From DASZMJ01 sp035551935 (lineage in GTDB: Bacteria > Planctomycetota > Planctomycetia > Isosphaerales > Isosphaeraceae): 10,719 bases of DNA. Positions 6,932-10,719 of this stretch are shown here, piece by piece. How positions within the stretch are numbered: the stretch's first letter is position 1; every line of letters starts with the position of its first letter. The notes under the pieces were generated by a model that made no database searches, was not told the DNA's origin, and saw nothing but the letters and a program-made list of their open reading frames with translations. The stretch is from NCBI GenBank assembly GCA_035551935.1, contig DASZMJ010000215.1, forward strand, positions 1 through 10,719, in the 5' to 3' direction. Position numbers and translations under genes: made by a program.

Positions 6932-8311
6932 ATGAAGCGGATCGCGATCCTGACGGCCGGCGGCGACACCCCCGCGCTCAACGCCACGATCCTCGGCGCC
7001 GTGCAGCGGGCCAACCAGCTCCGCGTCGAGGTCATCGGCATCATCAAGGGGTTCAGCGGCCTGCTCAACCCGCAGGTGCCGCACGTCCACCTGAACCCGC
7101 TCTTCCAGTGCATCCCCGAGCTCGACGCGACCCGAGGCGGGACGATCCTGGGGGCCTCGCGCGACTACGTCGACGGCAACGACGCCGAGACGATCGCCCG
7201 CGTCGCCGGCCGGCTGGCGCGGCTGAAGGTCGACGGCCTGATCTGCATCGGCGGCGACGGCACGCTCAACGGCATGCAGCCCCTGGGCCGCCACCTGCCG
7301 ACGGTGCTCGCCCCCAAGACGATCGACAACGACCTCGGCCTGAACTACCTCGACGAGACCTCGGAGTGGTCGCGCGAGCCGGGCGACAATGCCCGCGGCT
7401 ACGTCTACCGTCGGCGCCCGGGGCGCGACTTCAGCCTCGACGAGATGATCAACTACGTCACCCCCGGCTTCGCCACCGCCGTCTACGTCTCGGCGGCGAG
7501 CGTCCAGCGCATCCGGACGACCGCCGAGAGCCACCGCCGGATCGCCATCATCGAGGTCATGGGCCGCGACTGCGGCATGATCGCGCTGGGCACCGCCTAC
7601 GGCCAGCCCGACATCATCCTCGTGCCCGAGTCGCCCGTCGACCCCGACGCGCTGGTCCATCGCGTCTTCGAGGTCCTCGACCTCCAGAAGCACGCCGTGC
7701 TCTGCGTCTCCGAGGGGATCGTCGGCCTCGACGGCCGGTTCCTGGGCGCCGTCACCGCCAGCAAGGACCCCGCCGGCAACCTCCAGTACACCGGCGCCGC
7801 CGAGGCGATCAAGCGGCTCCTGGTCGAGCGGATCGGCGACGCCTTCTTCACCCACAAGCGCCGCAACGAGAGCGCCGACGCCGCCATCTTCGTCCGCAAG
7901 GTCGGCCACACCCAGCGCGGCGGCCGGCCGATCGCCTTCGACCGCTTCCACGCCTCGCAGCTCGGCGGCAAGTCGGTCGACCTGCTGACCCAGGGGCTGC
8001 ACAACTGCGTCGCCACCCTCCAGTGCCGCGACGGCGGCATCGTCGTCGACAGCATCGACGCCAACAAGCTCCGCGACCGCTGGGGCGCCATCCACGCCCG
8101 GCCGCTGTCGACGACGTTCTATGACCCCGGCCGCTTCCAGCCCTCGGCCAAGGGCGTCGAATACTTCAAGAGCATCTTCTCCAACGCCCTCGGCGCCGAC
8201 GACGTCGAGTCCCTCCGCTCCCTCTTCGACACCGGCCACCTCGTCCACCGCTACGACTCCGTGAATGTCGATGTGAACAAGCGCATCCACCGCCTCGACG
8301 GCGAGGAGTGA
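6932..8311 (+). CDS. 6-phosphofructokinase (ATP or pyrophosphate type unresolved)
   Basis: A 459-residue PfkA-superfamily enzyme that phosphorylates fructose 6-phosphate to the 1,6-bisphosphate in glycolysis. Motifs in order are AILTAGGDTPALNATI (5-20), GGTILGASRD (69-78), CIGGDGTLNGM (105-115), PKTIDNDL (128-135), MGRDCGMIALG and GHTQRGGRPIAFDRFHASQLG-type segments later. G110 and K129 correspond to E. coli positions 104 and 124. Gly at 104 is linked to ATP use and Lys at 124 to pyrophosphate-type enzymes, so the donor cannot be decided by the usual rule; G104/K124 also occurs in ATP-using trypanosome enzymes. About 44 residues separate PKTIDND from the GFATA motif, versus about 8 in E. coli, an arginine-rich insertion. 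The S4 gene precedes it by 51 bases, and a GC-rich hairpin follows the stop. Confidence 0.93.
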   Translation: MKRIAILTAGGDTPALNATILGAVQRANQLRVEVIGIIKGFSGLLNPQVPHVHLNPLFQCIPELDATRGGTILGASRDYVDGNDAETIARVAGRLARLKVDGLICIGGDGTLNGMQPLGRHLPTVLAPKTIDNDLGLNYLDETSEWSREPGDNARGYVYRRRPGRDFSLDEMINYVTPGFATAVYVSAASVQRIRTTAESHRRIAIIEVMGRDCGMIALGTAYGQPDIILVPESPVDPDALVHRVFEVLDLQKHAVLCVSEGIVGLDGRFLGAVTASKDPAGNLQYTGAAEAIKRLLVERIGDAFFTHKRRNESADAAIFVRKVGHTQRGGRPIAFDRFHASQLGGKSVDLLTQGLHNCVATLQCRDGGIVVDSIDANKLRDRWGAIHARPLSTTFYDPGRFQPSAKGVEYFKSIFSNALGADDVESLRSLFDTGHLVHRYDSVNVDVNKRIHRLDGEE

Positions 8312-8327
8312 CCTCCGCCGCGGGCCG

Positions 8328-8353
8328 GCCGGCGGGGCGCCCGCCCCGCCGGC
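8328..8353 (+). terminator. GC-rich hairpin after the phosphofructokinase gene
   Basis: A perfect 12-bp inverted repeat (8328-8339 with 8342-8353) with a 2-base centre lies 17 bases after the phosphofructokinase stop. All stem pairs are G-C. No T-run follows, so it is not a textbook intrinsic terminator; it may terminate or stabilise the 3' end. The -10-like TAGAAT (8358-8363) starts five bases later, so the structure also separates the two units. Confidence 0.5.
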
Positions 8354-8366
8354 GTGGTAGAATGGA

Positions 8367-8382
8367 GGTCGGTCGGTCGGTC
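8367..8382 (+). repeat. Short tandem repeat (GGTC)4
   Basis: Four perfect copies of GGTC run from 8367 to 8382, followed by G5. They lie in the leader between a TAGAAT box and the ATG at 8417. Copy-number change would alter leader length without touching the coding frame. Confidence 0.8.
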
Positions 8383-8416
8383 GGGGGTCCTGGCATCGTG
8401 ACGAGGCACGCGGGAC

Positions 8417-9487
8417 ATGGCGGGTGATCGAGGCGGTCGGACCTCTACGGGCGTGTCGCACGGCCCCGGGCCATCTCCCCGACCCAGGGGCCTGGGCCGT
8501 TGGCCCGGCCGGCCGCTGCTGACCATCGAGCAGATCCTGGCGTGGGCCGACGCCCATCGCGCGGCCACCGGGTCGTGGCCGAAGGTCAGCTCGGGGAAGG
8601 TCGTCGGCTCGGAGAGCGAGTCGTGGTGCGCGATCAATAACGCGCTGTCCAAGGGGCAGCGGGGCCTGCCGTCGGGGGGCTCGCTGGCCCGCCTGCTGGC
8701 CGAGCGCCGCGGCGCGCCCCAGCGGCCGGCGGCGGGCTGGCAGTTGCCCGCCGCCCACCGCCGCCGCCACTGGAAGCGCGAGCCCCGGCCACCGCTGACC
8801 GAGCAAGAGATCCTGGCCTGGGCCGACGAGCATCATCGCCTCACGGGACGTTGGCCGCGGATATCGTCGCCGCCGAAGGGCCTGCCGATCGGCGAGACCT
8901 GGACCGCGATCCAATCCGCGATGACCCAGGGGCTGCGCGGGTTGCCGGGCGGCTCGTCGCTGGCCACGTTGCTCCAGGAGCATCGCGGCGTCCGCAACAA
9001 GCAGGGGCTCCATCGGCTGACCATCGAGCAGGTCCTCGCCTGGGCCGACGCCTACCGCGCCGCCCACGGCCGCTGGCCGCGCGACGACTCGGGCCCGGTG
9101 GCCGAGTCGCCGACGCCCGGCGATACCTGGGCCGCGATCGACGACGCGCTCACCCGCGGCCTCCGCGGCCTGCCGGTTGTCGGCTCCTCGCTGCCTCAAT
9201 TGCTCGCCGAGCATCGCGGAGTGCGCACGCCGCTGACCTTCGAGCGCATCCTCGAGTGGGCCGACGCCCACCGCGAGGCCACCGGCCGCTGGCCCTCCGC
9301 GACCTCCGGCGCCGTGATCGGCCAGGAGCGCGAGACCTGGCACCGGATCGACGCGAACCTGATGCGCGGCCAGCGCGGCCTCCCCAGCGGCTGGACGCTG
9401 GCCCGCCTGCTCGCCGAATTCCGCGGCCGTCCGCGCGGCGGCAGCTCCTCGAGCTTCCGATCGCCGCACCGCACTCGACGCCGCTGA
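8417..9487 (+). CDS. Basic protein of four ~65-residue repeats, function unknown
   Basis: A 356-residue protein without a family I can name. A 34-residue glycine/proline/arginine-rich leader precedes four copies of one unit (about residues 35-99, 127-191, 201-268 and 273-337). Each has a helix LTxEQILAWADAH, a turn TGRWP, a serine/glycine loop, ETWxAI, a GxRGLP turn and a final helix SLAxLLAExRG. The tail is serine/arginine-rich. The order helix, G-x-W-P, T-W and G-x-R-G-L recalls DNA-binding repeats beside homing endonucleases (HNH-associated repeats) and helicase-associated domains. With the strong positive charge, nucleic-acid binding is the best guess; no catalytic motif is visible. The GAGG before the ATG is about 10 bases away, so the start is uncertain. 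It converges on the Uma2-like gene with 17 bases between. Confidence 0.75.
   Translation: MAGDRGGRTSTGVSHGPGPSPRPRGLGRWPGRPLLTIEQILAWADAHRAATGSWPKVSSGKVVGSESESWCAINNALSKGQRGLPSGGSLARLLAERRGAPQRPAAGWQLPAAHRRRHWKREPRPPLTEQEILAWADEHHRLTGRWPRISSPPKGLPIGETWTAIQSAMTQGLRGLPGGSSLATLLQEHRGVRNKQGLHRLTIEQVLAWADAYRAAHGRWPRDDSGPVAESPTPGDTWAAIDDALTRGLRGLPVVGSSLPQLLAEHRGVRTPLTFERILEWADAHREATGRWPSATSGAVIGQERETWHRIDANLMRGQRGLPSGWTLARLLAEFRGRPRGGSSSSFRSPHRTRRR
8519..9427 (+). repeat. Four in-frame copies of a ~195-bp coding repeat
   Basis: Copies lie at about 8519-8713, 8795-8989, 9017-9220 and 9233-9427. The first three are followed by linkers of 81, 27 and 12 bases. Conservation is highest at the TGGGCCGACG core (codons for W-A-D) and the RGLP codons. 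The third copy is three codons longer. The copies have diverged at the DNA level, so they are old duplications held by selection on protein, not a recent expansion. Confidence 0.85.
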
Positions 9488-9504
9488 CGACCCGGCCATT
9501 CGCA

Positions 9505-10122
9505 TCACCGCCCCTTCAGCGCCTCCGCCACGTCCAGGGCGAAGCCGTCGGCCTTGCTCGACGTCGCCCGCTCGCCGCGCGCGAACTCGCCGAGGACGGC
9601 GTAGCGGTCCCCCTCCAGCCTCAGCACCGTGATCCGCCCCAGCAGCGGGTCGACGATCCAGTACTCCGGGATGCCCGCCTTCGCGTACTCCCTGCGCTTG
9701 ATCTCCAGGTCCCTCCGCCGGTCGTCGTCGCCGACGACCTCCATCACCAAATCCGCCCCGTCCCAGAATGGTTCTCCCATGCGATCCGCATGCTCGGCCA
9801 GCAGGAACACGACGTCCGGCTCCCGGTACTCCCCCGGCCAGAGTCGGACCGGGAGCGGCGAGACGATCGCCGTGCCCAGCGCCCGGGACCGGATGAACTC
9901 CCAGAGCGCACGACACAGATGCGCGACGGCCAATTGATGGGACATCGTCGGGCTGCACAGCACTTCGAGGATGCCGTGGGAGAACTCCACCAGCCGGTTG
10001 CCGGGCAGAGCGAGGTATTCTTCCTCGCTCCATTGTCCCTGGCTCGGGAACAGATGCGCCACCCCCCACGTCGGCTCCGACTCCATCCCGCCCGTAACAC
10101 ATTGGTGGGTAACTTCACTCAT
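9505..10122 (-). CDS. Uma2-family (DUF820) restriction-endonuclease-like protein
   Basis: A 205-residue protein of the Uma2 family, which has a PD-(D/E)xK nuclease-like fold and is often present in many copies in cyanobacteria and planctomycetes; its biological role is not settled. Visible motifs are FPSQGQWSEEEYLALPGNRLVE (from about residue 25), REPDVVFL (100-107), ADLVMEVV (123-130), RDLEIKRREYAKAGIPEYWIVDP (from about 137) and ITVLRLEGDRY. Candidate active-site residues are D103, E128 and K142. The usual serine-proline after the EV strand is replaced by GDDD. The ATG at 10122 is taken here; an ATG at 10086 (MESEPTW, after GGGCGGGA) fits the family's normal N-terminus and may be the real start. 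Its 5' flank is extremely AT-rich. Family sure, start and role not. Confidence 0.88.
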   Translation of the reverse strand: MSEVTHQCVTGGMESEPTWGVAHLFPSQGQWSEEEYLALPGNRLVEFSHGILEVLCSPTMSHQLAVAHLCRALWEFIRSRALGTAIVSPLPVRLWPGEYREPDVVFLLAEHADRMGEPFWDGADLVMEVVGDDDRRRDLEIKRREYAKAGIPEYWIVDPLLGRITVLRLEGDRYAVLGEFARGERATSSKADGFALDVAEALKGR

Positions 10123-10170
10123 CTACTCATTTCATCTTCTTCGCCTTGATTATGTATCGAAGAGGAGATC

Positions 10171-10310
10171 GAATAAAAATAATTATATTTATTCATATAA
10201 GTTAAATTAAACTTTAATTTATTAATTATTCTTTGTTATAATTTCATAAAAATTGAATTAAAGATTTGATAATTTGATTAAAAAGTTTATATTAGATAGT
10301 GTAAACTGTA
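10171..10310. other. Extreme AT-rich island
   Basis: Only 17 of these 140 bases are G or C by hand count (about 12%), against a window that is otherwise strongly GC-rich. The island covers the upstream region of the Uma2-like gene and the last codons of the Abi_C fragment. It holds a palindrome (10203-10221) and TATAAT on both strands (10182-10187 minus, 10237-10242 plus) without a convincing -35 partner. Such a sharp change points to imported DNA or to a xenogeneic-silencer-type target; both are inference. Between 10123 and 10257 no gene is seen. Confidence 0.85.
10203..10221. repeat. A/T-only 19-bp palindrome
   Basis: TAAATTAAA at 10203-10211 is perfectly inverted at 10213-10221 around a single C. 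It sits about 80 bases before the start of the Uma2-like gene and about 37 bases beyond the Abi_C stop. It could be an operator or a cruciform site, but in DNA this AT-rich a chance palindrome is possible. Confidence 0.6.
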
Positions 10311-10704
10311 TCATGTGATCGGCGGATTCCTTGGTGACTTCATAAAGATGCTTTGGTCCCCTTCCGTGTGCGTCGCTCAGCTTGTTCCGGACCGTCCCGA
10401 CCGCCTCGAAGAGTGGCGCATAAAACGAATGGAAAAGTTTATTTGTATTACAAGTTTTGACGAGAACTCCGCAGGTGTCTTTGTCTGGGTTGTACGACCA
10501 CCCCTTCCGATCACAAATCGTCTTCAAGACGCTCTCGAAAGAAGAGGCGACGCTCGTGATCGTGTCGGCGTATTGACCCGGGCGTGACCCGCCGCCCGCT
10601 CCCCTGGACTTCGTTTGCTGATAAGGAGTTGTGGCGGTAGGGGGTGGGAAACGAGGCCCCCCTGGGGCAGAACATCGGTCTCTACGCATCCGATGAGACC
10701 GCAC
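10258..10704 (-). pseudogene. Abi_C-domain (abortive infection family) fragment
   Basis: The frame runs from the right edge (first start GTG at 10704) to TAA at 10258. From about residue 44 (near 10575) it matches the Abi_C domain: ITSVASSFESVLKTICDRKG, then LFEAVGTVRNKLSDAHGRG with the diagnostic RNK-DAHG motif, and a final helix ending in NFLIKLS. The domain is found at the C-terminus of phage-defence abortive-infection proteins and may be a HEPN-like RNase fold; that last point is uncertain. Residues 1-43 are proline/glycine/arginine-rich with no relation to the family and are GC-rich, while the domain has much lower GC and AT-type codons at its end. So the N-terminal part of the gene was probably lost and the remainder fused to unrelated sequence. 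Possibly expressed, probably not functional as a full system. Confidence 0.68.
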
Positions 10705-10711
10705 CCAGGGG
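10659..10711. repeat. Nested inverted repeats at the right edge
   Basis: An outer 8-bp arm CCCCTGGG (10659-10666) pairs with CCCAGGGG (10704-10711). Inside are two alternative 6-bp pairs: CATCGG (10673-10678) with CCGATG (10690-10695), and GGTCTC (10677-10682) with GAGACC (10695-10700). The last two overlap and exclude each other. No known RNA family was recognised. It could be a mobile-element end or a structured transcript cut by the window edge. Confidence 0.55.
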
Positions 10712-10719
10712 ACCCCGCC

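Noticed and set aside
8519..9427. The repeated units as a CRISPR-like or intergenic array.
   Set aside because: They are in-frame, diverged, and separated by short irregular linkers, so they are protein repeats.
6005..10102. A 4.1-kb open frame on the minus strand (1365 codons).
   Set aside because: It lies antisense to the S4, phosphofructokinase and repeat-protein genes, and its translation is low-complexity Asp/Val/Gly/Arg/Ala sequence. It is a shadow produced by third-position G/C bias; only its msrA and Uma2 overlaps are real genes, and those are in other frames.
10237..10242. TATAAT on the plus strand as a promoter.
   Set aside because: No -35 partner at 16-19 bases, and no plus-strand gene follows; the hexamer is common in 12% GC sequence.
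10315..10587. A 90-codon plus-strand open frame.
   Set aside because: It is antisense to the recognisable Abi_C domain and shows no motif.
21..10665. The same CCCCCCTGG at 21-29 and 10657-10665, as possible ends of one element.
   Set aside because: Nine G/C-rich bases are expected by chance in such DNA, and the flanks do not match.

Overview
The window looks like chromosomal DNA from a high-GC planctomycete, most likely near Isosphaeraceae. This is inferred from the strong G/C codon bias, from a three-helix N-terminal membrane module of a kind I associate with planctomycetes, and from a Uma2-family protein. No rRNA, tRNA or CRISPR array was seen. Both edges carry incomplete genes: a GNAT acetyltransferase lacking its N-terminal half on the left, and an Abi_C-domain fragment on the right.

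Positions 565-4798 (+) hold four closely spaced genes that look like one or two transcription units. They encode an NAD-dependent epimerase-like protein, a DapA/NanA-type class I aldolase, an aldo/keto reductase and 3-dehydroquinate synthase (aroB). A putative promoter before the reductase may make the last two a separate unit. The first three suggest processing of a sugar or sugar acid; aroB is the committed cyclising step of the shikimate pathway.

Positions 4783-6479 (-) hold three genes read leftward: msrA (methionine sulfoxide reductase), a DinB/DUF1572-type metal-binding four-helix protein just behind it, and a small four-helix membrane protein with one FG-GAP-like calcium motif. The last of these overlaps the end of aroB convergently by 16 bp.

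Positions 6662-8311 (+) hold a 72-residue S4 RNA-binding protein and a phosphofructokinase with a mixed active-site signature (GGDGT with PKTIDND) and an insertion of about 36 residues. A GC-rich hairpin follows.

Positions 8417-10122 hold an unnamed basic protein built from four copies of a ~65-residue repeat (+), converging on a Uma2-family endonuclease-like gene (-).

At about 10123 the base composition collapses: 10171-10310 is only about 12% G+C. Beyond it lies an Abi_C-domain (abortive infection) remnant of intermediate GC joined to an unrelated GC-rich sequence. The right end is therefore best read as a horizontally acquired, partly decayed defence or mobile region next to housekeeping genes.
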